In this document: positions 13,901 to 28,900 of the stretch, piece after piece | Layout: every line of letters starts with the position of its first letter | Position numbering within the stretch: the first letter of the stretch is position 1 | From: Chiridota heheva | Taxonomy: Eukaryota; Echinodermata; Holothuroidea; Apodida; Chiridotidae | Reading direction: 5' to 3' | Assembly: GCA_020152595.1 (NCBI GenBank) | Contig: JAIGNY010001194.1 | Location: 1,331,501-1,395,500 of the forward strand | Length of the DNA stretch: 64,000 bases | The notes under the pieces: model-generated | What the model was told of the DNA's origin: nothing | Databases searched by the model: none | Seen by the model: only the letters and a program-made list of their open reading frames with translations | Made by a program: the position numbers and the translations under genes

Positions 13901-16900
13901 AGGTGTGGGACTTGTATCCAAGCTGTGTGGGACTTGTATCCAAGCTGTGTGGGGCTTCATTCCAAGCTTTGCGGGGCTTAATTCCAAGCTTGGTGCAGGG
14001 GCTTAATTCCAAGCTTGGTGCGGGGGCTTGATTCCAAGTTGTGTGGGGGCTTAACTCCAAGCTGTGTGGGGTTCAATTTGGGGCAGGGGACTTAACTCCA
14101 AGCTGGGGGGAGGTGTTCCAAGATGTGCGGGGCTTCATTCCAAGGGGCTTAATTCAAGCTTGGTGATTCCAAGTTGTGTGGGGGCTTAATTCCAAGTTGT
14201 GTGGGGCTTAACTCCAAGCTGTGTGGGGTTCCATTCTGCGCTGTGGGGCTAAATTCCAAGCTAGGGTGACTTAACTCCAAGCTGGGGGGGAGGTGTATCC
14301 AAGATGTGCGGGACTTTATTCCAAGCTTTGAAGGGTTTCATTCCAAGTTTTTCTGGGGGATAAATACAAATGTGTGTGTGTATGTGTGAGGAGGGGGAGA
14401 GGCAAAATTAATATTGGTGATCAATTAAACCATGTGGGAAAGTAGGGGATTTAAAAATGTACAGCAGGGAAATGACAATTTTAAGACTACTATCAAGTGG
14501 CGAGTTCACATTGGGAATTGATATTAGAGGAAGAAGTATTTGTTTTCTCAACCAATCCATCTTGAGGCTTACATGTCATGTTTTAAAGCAATACCAACTT
14601 TGAGCCTCAGTTGTGCAAATGACTCTTTGAAGTCAATGTTTCCTCCCCTAGTTGTGGAAATGAATCTTTGATTAGTAGGTGCTAATACACTATAAATATG
14701 TGTTTTAAACTGAGAAGTTTTTACATTAAGTTTTAAATTGTAGATATTGGGTACTTTACATCCAGTCTTCAACAGTTAATGTTATATAGAGATAATCCAC
14801 CTGTGAAGAACTGATGAATGAGAACCCGCCGGGAATTGAACCAGGGTCATCTAACTTGGCAATATCATGATATGACCACTAGACCAAATACTTGTTTCTT
14901 TTAAGCTTTTAGATTTATACAAAGTCACTAATGATGAACCCCCATGCAACATCCTTTGCAACTGTTGTGATTGTTCAACATTGAGAAGGAATGCACTTCA
15001 AATGCAATTCAAGTGATAGTCTTGCCACCATCTATTAATTCATCTAGTCTTTGTCCTGGGAGAACAATAAACTATTACAGGCAATAAACAAAGAAATTTA
15101 GGATTATAAAAGGGTAGTAATTCACAACAATATAAAAGAGATTAATTTAAGAGAAATATACAGGTCGTGGGTGGAGTCAAGATATATATTTTGTATTTCA
15201 AAAGTAATTAAATATGACATTTTAACAACATAAGCATGTGCACACTATCTAACTACTTAAGTATGCCACATATAATAAGAAACGAAACTGGCATGCACTT
15301 GCAAAAATTTGAAAAGTTCAAGATTTTTGCACTAAGCCCCACCCACTCATCAATATGTATGATATCGACACCCAAAACAATAAGGACCATCTTTGAGTCA
15401 TGATTAATCAACGTGCCAAATTTGACATGCCACTGATGTATGATTCTACAATGTTTACAAGCTGTTTTCATTAAAACCACATTATGCTCTGCCCACAACT
15501 CATATCAGTGGTTTTGAACATTTTTATATGATAGGCATCTACACCAAACCTAACACCATATTTATGCCAAAGAAGATGCAAAATAGATACATGCTTATCA
15601 AATTACAATAATTTGAAGATTTTACATTTTGCCTGCCCGCTCATTAGGCCATCCTTAAAAAATAGTTGGTTTGGAGTAACCCGACCGACCCATTGAAAAT
15701 ACCCAGACTCCATATTATTATTTTTGTCTGTTGTGTCTGACTTCCGATCGCAGCCATAACAGCCATGCCGACTAAAAGTTTTTATTTTAATCAGCACATT
15801 GAACAAAAAAATTAATAAATCATAAAACAACAGTACCATTAACTAACCTTAAAAAAGTTTCACAGCACTCAATATTTAATCAAGTACATCAATTTGGGTA
15901 AACATATTTGAAATTTATACTTCGAAAGAATACATTTTTAAAAGAAAAATTGTTACAGTATTCCTTAAAATGTTCGTTGGCACTCAGCACAGTTAGGATT
16001 AAACTCAAATGACACAACACATGTACATAAAAAAGGAAAAAGCAAGTATTGTTTACCACAATGAAGTACTAAAACAGCTACTGCAGACTGAATATACTAA
16101 AGCAATTTCTTTCAACGTAATAGTCAACTGTGTATGGAAAATGGGTAATACACATTCTCAATAACAAAAGATATGTTTTTTCTAAAGGCATAAATTGAAA
16201 CAATAAAGAAGAGAAATCTTGTATGTAATAATTTATTTTAAACAAAAACTTTAATGTCATTTTGATTGGTATGATTTTTGTGAAATGCATTCAAACTTCC
16301 TTTCAATGTCATTTAAACTCAACATCACCTGACTTTTTTTGTCCTATTCGCTACGGCTTTCAAAGGTCTCCTGTGAAAATCTTGCATACTAGGCCTATGA
16401 TATACCTCGCCGTAAAACATTTCAAAACTACGCCACCACCACCAGGAAGTTCTGAAATATCAGTCCTCTCGAAAAAATGGCAGCCATCTTTGCAACGCAC
16501 GCAGAATTTCAGCTGTTATGTTAAAACCTTTTTCTGGTTGTTTATTATGCAATACTTTTTCTTTCTTGCAAAATTTATTTGACTCATCAGGTAATATTTA
16601 CATGTAAATGTACTGATTGTCACGATTCAAATATTTTTCAAGTGTTTTTTGGTCATTTTAACAGCTTGTAAAACTGGCCTTGATTGCGTGGGATTTAAAG
16701 CCTTATGGCCTAGCGTTAGGCCTATTGTTAGTTTCACTGTTTACTGCTGCACATTCGCAGTGCATTTTACAAGTTAGATTACTCAGATTTCGGCGAAATC
16801 AAAGTGTATAATATCCCTATTCATTAATGATTACTGCGCATTTGTAATTCGCACATTTAAAAAGGATTATGCTAATTAGGTTTACAGTTTGTAAAAAGTC

Positions 16901-19900
16901 ATTGATTGGAATTTTGTCAGCTGAATGTGTATGTGATTTGAATCATGAATATTGATTTTTAACGGCAAGACACTATGTATGAAAAACGATTACTCGCAAT
17001 GAAGTATTTAGTAAACGTTTACAAAATTTGCGAGCCTGTAGCGTGTACAGGCTAAACAGTCACAACTCTAATGTGCATCTATGACATGGCATAAATGGAG
17101 ATATCATGTTTACAAGCAAAGCATCACAGACATACACACACATAATGTGCACACAACTGCATAGATTCCTGATACTGATATTATCAGAACAAAACAAAAA
17201 ATTGACAACTAGAATTATAGCACTCTTCATTCCCCACTGGAATGCATCTCTACCTCAGAAACCCTCGACCCACCAAGTTGTAACCCCAAACAATCTTTTT
17301 CTCACTGTTGACCTGTATTGCCATTTACATTCTAAACACTTGAGGATCATCACTTGTGATCATTGTTTTCAGTGTAATTCAAGCTAAGCATTCATTGTTT
17401 GAGCTCTATATAGGGTACATTCACATTCCATCATTTTCATTCATGGCAGAAACCAATTGTTTGATATCATTGATACTAGAGACCACTTTTCACTTGTATT
17501 TTCTTAAAGTCCAGAAAATTCATTGTACGGCTGTTCTTTCATGGCATGAGTTCATTGTTCAGCACCTTCCACTGCAATCTTTCAACTAAGTGTTGATAAA
17601 TCTTGCCTTAAAATAAAATTTTAATCCCTTAAAGCACGAACAAAACCACACACCAAATCCCAGTCATCATTTTTCAGATATCTTGATGACAAACAAAATG
17701 TCCTAACACCCCCTCCCATTTGCACTCTTCCCCTCTTCCATATCGCTCAAATTTGAATCACTTCATTCCTTAAGCAGGAACAAAACCACACCCCAAATTT
17801 AATCAAAATCCACTACTTCTTGAGATATGATGATGACAATCAAATTCACCTTAAAACATCCCCGAGGACCCCTCCTTTTCACCCTTCCCTAACTCCAATA
17901 TGTCCCAAATTTGAATCACTTCTCTCTAAAGCAGTTACAAAACCACACACCATATTTAATCCAAATCCAATAAGTTTTTGAGATAATCTTGATAACAGAC
18001 AAAATGTTCCCATCCCTCATGTTCACCCTTCCCATGTTCCAATGTCTCAAATTTCAATCACTTCTTTCTTAATCAGCAACAAAACCACACATCAAATTTA
18101 ATCCAAATCCCTGTTCTTGAAATATCTCGATGGCAAACATACAAACGGAGGCGAAAACACAACCTTAAAAATAAAGATCCTTAGTTCGTACACAATTTAA
18201 ACAGATGCAGAAATCAGTGATCAGCAAGTGAAATCGCCACATTTTAAACTGCTTCTAACAAACACTCCTTGCCGTACAAAATTCACCAACCAGAAATAAC
18301 ACTTTATCCCAAGCATCTGCAAAAATGGCCGTGATCTTTGCGAAGCACGATGAATATCAGATCCTTTAAAACATATTGAAGTTGTTTATTTCATAATCTT
18401 GTTATCTTCTTTGTGGAATTTATTTTACTCATCTGGGTAGCATTTGGATTTATTTGTAGTGCACCAAACTTGTCAAGTTGTTTTTTTATTTGTTTTATTT
18501 TGAAAATGTGAATGTTCAACTCTTAGAATATTATCTTCAAGAAAGCTCTCTTTAGAATGTACTGTACTTAAAACATGTCCTTTTTACAGACCTTTATGTA
18601 TTCATCACTTCAGGGTTCTAGCTAGACAAGTTTGAGTGCCGGGTTCCAGTGACAATCAGTGTCATGCCCAGGATGACCTCCTAGACCCCCTCCCATGAAG
18701 AACTGTTTAAAATTAGTCCACTTCTATTGACAAATTGTCAACAAAAAATAATTTTCAATTATTTTTTTATTGGAATGCTAGAAGGATTTATGAAATATTT
18801 AATGTACAATGAGACTAGAAATTACAATGGATATTTAACTATCAACCCCCTCCCCCACCAAAAAAAAAAAAAAAGTACAAACATATGCCAGAAACTCTTC
18901 TCCCTATTCCCACTGTTATTCATCTTGCACAAACTTTTTACCACTTTTATTAGTGGTAAAAAGTAACTCAGTATCGTTCGACGAAAGCTAACTAGCAGCA
19001 CATGTTTCTATGAACTACGTAACAACTTTTGTCAATACCAAATCCCCACACAAATCCAAAGAATATAGATCAATCCATTATAAGTGCATATGGGGTTTAT
19101 GATAAATGTGATTGGTTACTTACATTTGGACCTGTCTATAAGCATGCCTTGGACCTTTGGGAGTGTAATATTTTACTTTGTTCAAGTTTGTTTGCATGGT
19201 AAGTGACGGACTTGGCAAGCTGCCAGCAGTGATTCACACGGATTAAAACGTGAACCTGGCCTGAACTATGTGCATGTGAGTATGTTTATGTAGGTGACAT
19301 GCATGGGTGATTTTATGATAATATGTATGTTCAATTGCATTAAATTCCTATATAGTTCAGTTGTTTTGATCGGAATTTATTGTGCGCAATGTATCTTATG
19401 TTATGTGTGGAAATCAGCGGATGACATAAATAGAGCGAGATTAAAAGGATATTTGTTTAAACACTTAATTAATTAACCGAATTGAACTTTTGAGTGCCGA
19501 GTGGAAGAGTGAATCTTAGAGCTGAGTGCCGGGCGGAAATTGCAAGTCCCGCCCGGCGCCGTCACCACAGCTAGAACCCTGTATCGCTTCACAGAAAACG
19601 TTATTCATATAATTTCAGTTTCCTATTTTTTGTATTGTTTCATACTGTACAAAGTTGAATATCAACCATTTTAAACTTATTTCTTATTATTTTCCATGAA
19701 ATGGCACTTAAAACCATCCTTTTATGACAACTTATAATGAGCCATAATCCAAAACCAAATATACTTCCTTCAGGACTATCAAACAAATTTCACCAACCTC
19801 TTTTCATACTCCATGGATACATTGCATGTGAGAATGTATGCATCTTCAACACGCTTCTTCATGTCCGGATGGCGTGAGCCATGGTCCAAGACCAAACCTC

Positions 19901-22900
19901 TTATCAGCTGGGTCTCAATATCTGTTCGCTGCTGCATTTGCATAATTTCTACCATGTGCAAGTCGATTGGTTCATCTTTATTTTGAATGCAAGAACTGCA
20001 TCAACAACAATCTAAGGTGGCACAAAGTATATCAAATGAGAAAACAAAATCTTCACATATTTAAAATGCCTTCTCCTGCTTGAGGTTGGTTAAGGGTATG
20101 GTAAATATTAAATCCTCTTCATTATAGAATTATCTTCGCTTTTTCGAATAGAAATGGCAGAGGGTTAAAAAAACAATGGATTACATAAGAAATTAGAATA
20201 CTTGAGTGAATACCTCTGCCCAGTTGCAATTCCAACATGCCTAGAATAATTTTACAATTCATTTGATCCCATACCCAATATAATCTACCTCAGAAATCCA
20301 AGAATCATCCCCAAGTTTTGATCTGTAATGAACATTTGCAATTTCAACACTTAAAGATTTATCTTCTGACTGGATTTCTTCCAAGGCCATACCATTGTTT
20401 TCAGTTTATTCAATGAAGCACCATTGTTTGAGCTCTATTCAGCCAGGATTCACATAACACATTTTCCATTCATGGCAGAAACCAATTGTTTTATTTTCAT
20501 TGATTCCAGAGAACATTTGATGTAAGTCTCTTTGAGTTCAGAAAATTGATAGTTTGGATCTTCATTCAGAGTGCAAAGTCATTGTTCAGCACATTCCATT
20601 GGAAAGTTTCAATTTAGTCTTGACAACTTTGTCTTGACAGATCAGATCCTTAAACATCCCCAACCCTCAATTTCTGCCCTTCCCTGTTTCAATTAAACCC
20701 AAAATTTAAACACTTCCCCCCATTTGCACCCTTCTCCTGTTCCAATATGTGTCAAATTGTAATAACTTCTTCCTTAAGCAGTAACAAAACCACACACCAA
20801 ATTTGATCCAAATCCAGTCATCAGTTCTTGAGATATCTTGATGACAAAAAAACAGACAAACAAATTTACAGAGGTGAAAACATAACCTCCGTCCAACTTC
20901 GTTGGCGGAGGTAAATATGGACTATGTCCCATTCATATCACAAGAGTAACACAAATTTTTGCATTATTGCCAATTTTTGCACAAAAATCTTCAAAAAGCT
21001 GTTAAAATGACCAACTTCTAACCTATTTTCATCAATTTTTTGCTTCATGTTTTTTAGTGTATTTTAAATCAATTTGTTCATGTAGCCTCTTCCTTTCCAT
21101 ATACCTTTAAAAGTAGCAAAAATATAAACCATACTCTTTTCTTACCTCAGTAATAATATCAGCCAATTCTGCATGAACTTTTGTTCGAAGAGATGTCCTT
21201 GCCACACTTATGAGCATATCTCTGTCCACCTTTTTTGTAACTTTGATGCTTTCCAATGTCTCTAGTGCTTTCTTCTTGGCCAACTCAAAGCCTTCTGTTA
21301 CAATGCGAGGATGAAGACCCTGTAAATAAAACGAGTGCATTCATTGTTTGTAGGGATGCGACAGTTTACCGATTATTGTGTACAATGCGACCGTTAACCG
21401 ATTGTATACACTATCGAAAACATTGTTTACCGTTTACAAAATTAATACATCGTTTACAAAAAAAAATCACCCAGAAAGTGCCCTTATCAGTTTCCCAACA
21501 ATACTTTCCATTTAAAATCAATATTCATTCACAACACAAGACAAAACTTTCAATCAATGATCTTACAATTCAAACTTAACGAAAGATCAATCAAGGATTT
21601 TGATTTAATTATTTTTAAATTTAAATGTGGGAGTTAAATTCGCACAAATCTTTCACTTTGATTTGCCAAATTTAGAGCTACTTGATGTTGGCTAAGGCCC
21701 AATTAACAACAGGCCAACAGGCTTAAATCCTAATTAGGTTAACACCTTGTTTTACAAGCTGTTAAATGGGCCCAGAAAACCTCGGACAAGAAAGCATCGA
21801 TTGTTATTTTCACCAAACATAAATGCAAAGATACCTGATGAGTCAAACAAATTGTGCAAAAAAGAAAAAAGATTGTGAAATAAACAAACAAAAATGTTTC
21901 GGAGTTGCTGAGATTTCAACGTGGTTCGTAAGCATCAGCGCCATTTTCCCAAGAGGGTTGCATAAAATACAGTACAGTTGAGAATGACACTGGGTTGGGA
22001 TATTTTTTATATAGTATGCGAGCTGCAAGCTAATGGCGCCCTTTTTAATCTTGTACGGCACAGCGATATGTATTGAAAACATATCAAAATGTTTACAAGA
22101 CATGGCAATTTACTTGCTAATATTTCATTTCTGCATCATTTTAAAGCTATTAAAACCATGGATTATATTTTTAACATTTTTCAGCCTTACTGGTAATTTG
22201 AAGACTTAATATAGCCCCCTACTCAAGTTTTGTGACATTCTTTATTTATTTTTAAGGCTAGAAATCGTGATGGTTACGTTGTGTTTATTGTAGGGATAGA
22301 ACTAATTCCGTGAAATTTTCAGCGTGATCACATTTTCAGCGATCGTGTAAACGATAAACAGTCAAAAAAATGGTTTGTTTTTCATTTACTGAATTAAACA
22401 AAAATGCACATCTCTTATTGTTAGAGATTCTGTTTTGAATATCTTCCTCGCAACCACCTTGTAAGCTTACTGTTGCACCAAGGTACCTGAACTTGTTTAC
22501 TTCATTTAGTCGTTGGTTATCGATATAAACTTTGTTTACACATTTGCTGTTAACTTTCATGAGCTCTGTCTTATCCTTATTAATTCTTAGCCCAGTTTGT
22601 GCAGCATACTGATTGAGCCTGGTCACTTTGGTTTGCATGTGTTGATATGTAGATGATATCATCAGCAAAATCCAAGTCCTTAAGGGTTGACATGAACTTC
22701 CATTCCTGTAATCATAAGTCGTTTTCCTCATCACCCAGTCTACCACCATCAGAAAAAGGAACCCTGACATTACATCACCTTGCTTTACACCACTTTTGAC
22801 TTGAAACCATTCAGATTCCACACCACCATCTGTAACTGCACATTCACTGTCTTTATACAACGCTTTAATCAAACATATTATTTTTTGTGGAATACCATAG

Positions 22901-25900
22901 GTTGCCATTATTTTCCAGAGGCTTTTTTCTGTGCACTGAGTCAAACGCCTTCTCGAAGACACAAAGGCGATATATATGGTTGACTGCCATTCAGTCACCT
23001 GTTCTATAATGTTGCGCAGGATGAAAATTTGCTTGGTGGTACTCCTTCCTCTTCTAAATCCAGCCTGTTCATCTCTCATCTTACTGTCAACACCATTTCT
23101 ATTTCTTCCAAATACTTTGCTTGGTATGGATGTTAAGGTTATTCCGCGCCAGTTATCGCATACAGTAGTATTGCATTTCTCAGGTATTTTTGTTATCGGT
23201 CCTTGCTTCCATGATTTTGGTATAACTTCCTTTACCCATACAATTCTAAACAGCTCTTCAAGCCATAATACTGATGTGCATATATCAGCTTTGAACAACT
23301 TGACAGTTATATTACCCTTGCCTGCAGCTTTCTTATTCTTTAGCTTCATCAATGCCTCTTTTATTTCACTTCTTATAATATAATTGGTACTGATTCAGTC
23401 TATTTCACAGTCATATGTTATGTTTGTAACTAGAAAAAAATAGGATTTGGTCTTTTCAGTATCTCCTCGAAATGCTCTTTCGACCTCTCTCTTTTTTCCT
23501 TTTCATCTGTTAATTGATTCCCATACTTGTCTCTTACAGCATTCCCAACCTTGGTCCTTTCATTGCAAATTGTTTTGTTTATCTTGTAAAGCTCTCTCAT
23601 TCTGCCATTACTAGCTGCTTCCTCTGCAGATGTAGCAAGGTTGTCAACCCACTTTCTTTTATCTCTCCTTAAGCGTTTCTTCACATCTTTGTCTTTTTCA
23701 GCATACTTAGCTCTCACAATATCTTTAATTCTAATTGACTTGGCATTCTCAATCTTAACCTTAAGCTGTTTTCTCTCCTCAACACATTTCCAACTTTCTC
23801 TGCTGATCTATGGCTTTTGGCCCTTCTTTTTGTACCCAAGGACCTTTTTAGCAGCCCCATTGTATACCTCTTCAAATGCCTGCCACTTACTCTCAACTTC
23901 TTCAATGTTATCAGGTACTTCAGTCTCACCACCGCAGTCTTGTAAAACTTCATATCTATTTTGTAGTTCAAGTGAAAACTCTTCTCTAATTGCTGGTTGC
24001 TGTAACTTGATGGTATCATACTTGGGTCGACATGTTTTTTCCACTCATGGCAAAAGCAATTATTTTGATTTTCTTTGATACTGAACCACTAGATTTGATT
24101 TTCTAAAAATGAATTGCTTGTAAAGCCTTTCAGGGCATGAATTCATTGTTCAGCACATTCCACTGGAAAGTAGTCTTGACATATCTCATCCAAAAGCATC
24201 TCCACCCCTTTATTTGTGCCCTTCCCCTGTAACAATATGTCTCTCAAATGTCAATCACCACTTCCTTAAGTAGCTAACACTACACACACACACACACACA
24301 ATTTAATCCAAATCCAATCCTCAGTTCTTGAGATATCTTAATGGCAAACAGACAGACAAACAGACAAAATGCAGTTGAAAACATAACCTCCGTCCAACTT
24401 CGTTGGCAGAGGTAATGAGAACACTTAACATAAGGTATATCAACATTATATGTACAATTTGTCCACTTACCTCAGAAATAAAAATATCGGCCTGCTTCAG
24501 TAGTTCTCCAATGATGAGAACATTGGATGTGGTGCCGTCTCCCGTGATGTCATCTTGAGCTGTAGCAACCTTGGCTATCAAGGAGGCGGTTGGATGTTGA
24601 ATTTGCTAGAAATATCACAAGAAAAACTTCTGTAAGGTTTCAAAGCTAAATGAATTAAATCACTGTATATATTCCAGTTCAGATGTGCTCATTCTAATCA
24701 GTGCTGTTTAATTGATATGTTTATCTATTATTGTCCTATTGTTTTTAATTATTATCAACATCATATTGCTTTAATTTCTGTGATAATCATTCTGCGGTTT
24801 AAGCCACTTTATTTATGTATGCATCTGCACTATACGTCTTCCATTTATATGCATTGTTTGTTAAACAAAGAATACACTGTTAATAATTACAACAAAAAAT
24901 AATTCAAAACCAAGTACTGAAATGGACAAAAACCTACGTGAATGAAAGAAGTTTAAAAAATTATTGTTGCAAACAAGGAATAAACTGTTGATAAAATTAT
25001 TTTTGATGAATACAGGCTGCATTTGTGGCCCATTTAAGTATCATTCACAAGAAGTGTATTTAATTATACTTTTTTTATTAATCTTTCCATTTAAAATAAC
25101 TCAAATATCAAAACATATCAGTATTTTGTTGAGAGCAGAGAATGGAATGATGATTGATGGCTTGTCACAAAATGTCACATCACAAAATTTCAAATTTGTC
25201 ATGTTTCAAATGTCGCATAATTTTTGGCACCTTTTGCACAGAATGTCACATCAGTTTTGCTTGTCACATTTGATTGGCATAGATTTACACATGACCAGTC
25301 GACCGGTGATACTCATAGAAAAGTTATGTCTGTTTCATGAAAAATGGAATCCACTACTAAAATGCATCATCAAATTACCAATGAGTGTGGGTGAAGGGAT
25401 AAACATGTCACAAAATGTCAGACAAATTTGAATACATCTGTTTATGTTCATTTTGTCACAGAATTGTCAAAATGTCAGTTTTTTGGACAATGAAATTTTG
25501 CCACAAGGCACTAAAATTAAAGACATACATCTGACACTATCACACTATTTTGTGAGGAATCAAACAGTGAGATAAAGGTATTCATATCACAAACTACCGT
25601 ACAACTGTACAATATTCACAAAATTATGACGATCTCTTTCAGTCATCACAAATGAACATTGTAATTTTAAATTAAATTATCATGTTGACTCTACTTACCA
25701 TTTCATGTAAAAGAACATTTCCATCCTTGGTCAGTTTGATATCCCCAGATCCAGAAACCAACCTGTAACATACAAAAAAAAAACAATTACCGAATACGAT
25801 TTGCAGGTGAACTTAAATTCTGAACTAGCAATTATCCCATTCACTAGAAGAAGCAATGACCCCCATACTCATGAATAAATGCCCATACTATAGCTTTATG

Positions 25901-28900
25901 GTGCTAATCATATCTAGTAGTATGCGCTTGAAAAACTCTTTTGACAGAATTGAAATGTAATATACTGTAGGCTACACTGAAATGGCAATCATAGGGATCA
26001 TTCATGTAGGCTGCATAGGAAAAACCTCAAATTTTGATTCTTGCATCCCTGGTCATTAAACAACTCTTAGAAATTGCCAGATAAATTAGTTAGCTATCCA
26101 TTCCCGGCAAATTACAAAGACTTTCTTCCTTTGTGTAAAATTGGGGGAAATTTGAAGCTATTCTAAAAGCCATCTTAGACTTTTTAAAACAGCCTTTTGT
26201 TTGCAGCTTCCATCAAATTAATTGAGATAACTAATAAATAAAGGACTAAATAACAGTCAAAAATATTTTTAGAAAGGTATTTTCACGTCAGATTTCAGAT
26301 TTGTTCATGATCAGTCGTAAATAGTGTGATTTAACTTGATTTTTGCTAACAAAAAAATGACTAGACTTTTATTTTTAGGGCCTCAAAAAGTGTTTCAAAT
26401 TTCCCCCAATTTTACACCCAAGGAGGTAAGTTTTTGAACACCAATGATCCATATGGTTACCATAATGGCAAATTTTCAAGTGTGGCCTATAGACGGACAA
26501 TACGGTAGCCTCTGTGGAGGGGCAACTCAAGAAACCTTATGCTAGGCTCCAATGGAAAATCTCATAGCACACAGAGATTATTAAGAATATCTCAAAAACT
26601 GTGAAAACATACCGTTTAGAGCTTAGAATTTTGTTCTTTGTTATTCGAATAGTTGATTACTTTCCTTCATAAAAAAAAAAATCTTCTTCAGATAAATTGA
26701 AATAGAGGGAAAAACAAGTGGGTGACTGCAGGTGATGTTAGCCATCTTTCCATCAAAAAATACAGGAATATTCATGAAATTACATGAAGATCAATCAGTT
26801 GTTTTGTTCAGTGTAAAAATATAATCGCGCAGTTTGAACTGCAGATGAAATAACCAAAATTATTCTATGAATCCGAAAGTTCTTCTTATGAATATTCATT
26901 GCTAACTTGGATTCGCTAGAGCACATCGGAACGTGGTGGCGTGTACAGTGGGTTATTAAACTTTCCATACATCAATGTAAAGGTGCGATAAATGTTAGGC
27001 TACCAAACTTAGGCCCATGGTCGACGGTGCAAATTCGCTACAAACTTATTTACCATATTATGTACCTTTCTTGCTTTAATTCTTAAACTTATTTCTTTAA
27101 AGTTGTTCTAGTGCTCAAAAATACAAAATTCGAAGATACTTTGTGCTTGTTTTGGCAAAAAAGTTTTTCCCAGTCGGACCTTCGAAGTTTCTACAACTTG
27201 TACTGTTTATGTTGACGTCATATTACTTTTATGGTTGTTGTACAACTGATTGGCTAACAACTCCTGCACATTTAAATAGATCAACAACAAATTTTCATCC
27301 TGCGCGACAATCTAGATGGCAGTCAACCATATATATCGCCTTTGTTGACTTCGAGAAGGCGTTTGACTCGGTACACAGAGAAAGTCTCTGGAAAATAATG
27401 GCAGCCTATGGTATTCCACAAAAGATAATATATTTGATTAAGGCGTTATATGAAGACAGTGAATGTGCAGTTATGGATGATGGTGTGGAATCTGAATGGT
27501 TTCAAGTCAAAAGTGGTGTAAAGCAAGGTGATGTAATGTCAGGGTTCCATTTTCTGATAGTGGTAGACTAGGTGATCTTTGGGTGATGAGGAAATGACTG
27601 ATAATAACACAAATGGAAATAGATGGAAGTTTATGTCAACCCTTAAGGACTTAGATTTCGCTGATGATATCACTCTAGTTTCATGCTGCACAAACTGGGC
27701 TAAGAATTAATAAGGCTATGACAGAGCTCAAAAGAGTTAACAGCAAATGTGCAAACAAAGTTTATATTGATAACCAACAACTAAATAAAGTAAACAAGTT
27801 CAGATACTTTGGTGCAACAGTAAGCTTAAGAGGTGGTGGCAATGAAGATATCCAAAACAGAATCTCTAAAGCAAAAGTAGGATTTATGAAATTAAATAAG
27901 ATATGGACTCAAGCACCTTCTCAATATATACAAAAATATGACTGTTTAACTCTCTTGTTAAGTCTGTACTCTTATAAGGTTGCGAGGCATGGAGAGTTAA
28001 TGTAGCATATAATAAAAAGCTAGATAAATTCATGATCAGATGGCCATAAGTAATATCTCAATGATAAAATACTGAGAATCACTGAACATGACTAAATCAG
28101 CATTGAAGTAAAAAGAAGGTGGAGGTGGATTGGTCATGTTATGCGCATGGGCACTGTGTGACAGAAATGATGTGGAAACCAAAGGGGATAAGGAAAATTG
28201 GTCGTCCTAGAACAACCTGGAGAAGGACAGTCGAGAAGGAGAGAAATGTGATGGGATGGAGCTCATGGACAGAAGCCAGACAAGTTGCAAATAACAGAGT
28301 CCAGTGGAGAGAGTGCACTGCAGCCTTATGGGCCTGGAGGCCTGAAGAAACAAGTTCAGGTGAGAAACAACAAGCTCCGTTATTCAAGGGTCCGTATTAG
28401 GGATGGTATGTTTCACAGTATATATGAATGATTTAAAGGTCGGTCTCAAATCCTTTGTAGAGCTGTGAACATTTAGGATCTTAGTAATCGTGTACATGCC
28501 AAAAGAAGAGTGTGTGTATCGTTTACACGCATTTAGTACCATAATTTTCAGAAATACACCAAAATGGCTGAAAATTTATGATGCGATGTAAAAAACGTGC
28601 AACCAGTGTGGCAAAAGTATCGACTTCATTGCCCAAGAGACGCTCGAGTTTTGTTTTCCAAATCGTAAAAAGTTTACTTCTACAGTATAAATCATCATTT
28701 TTATGGAAAATATGCATGGAAATTCAGTTTTGAAAGAACAGATAACTTCCTTTCAATGTCATTTAAACTCAACATCGCATAACTATTTTTCCCTACTCGC
28801 TACGGCTTTCAAAGTTCCACTGTGAAAATCTTGCATACTAGGCTTATGATACCTCGCCGTAAAACATTTTAAAACCATGCCGCCACCCCGGAAGTTCTGA

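Noticed and set aside
13351-14892. Two functional tRNA genes
   Set aside because: Acceptor stems do not pair fully and the 3' flanks are related, so a tRNA-derived SINE is more likely.
22976-24078. Plus-strand frames of 135 and 145 codons
   Set aside because: They are antisense to the reverse transcriptase fragment on the minus strand, which has clear RT motifs.
24964-25431. 155-codon frame in CCT6 intron 2
   Set aside because: No recognisable domain, AT-rich codons and no splice context; chance length in AT-rich sequence.
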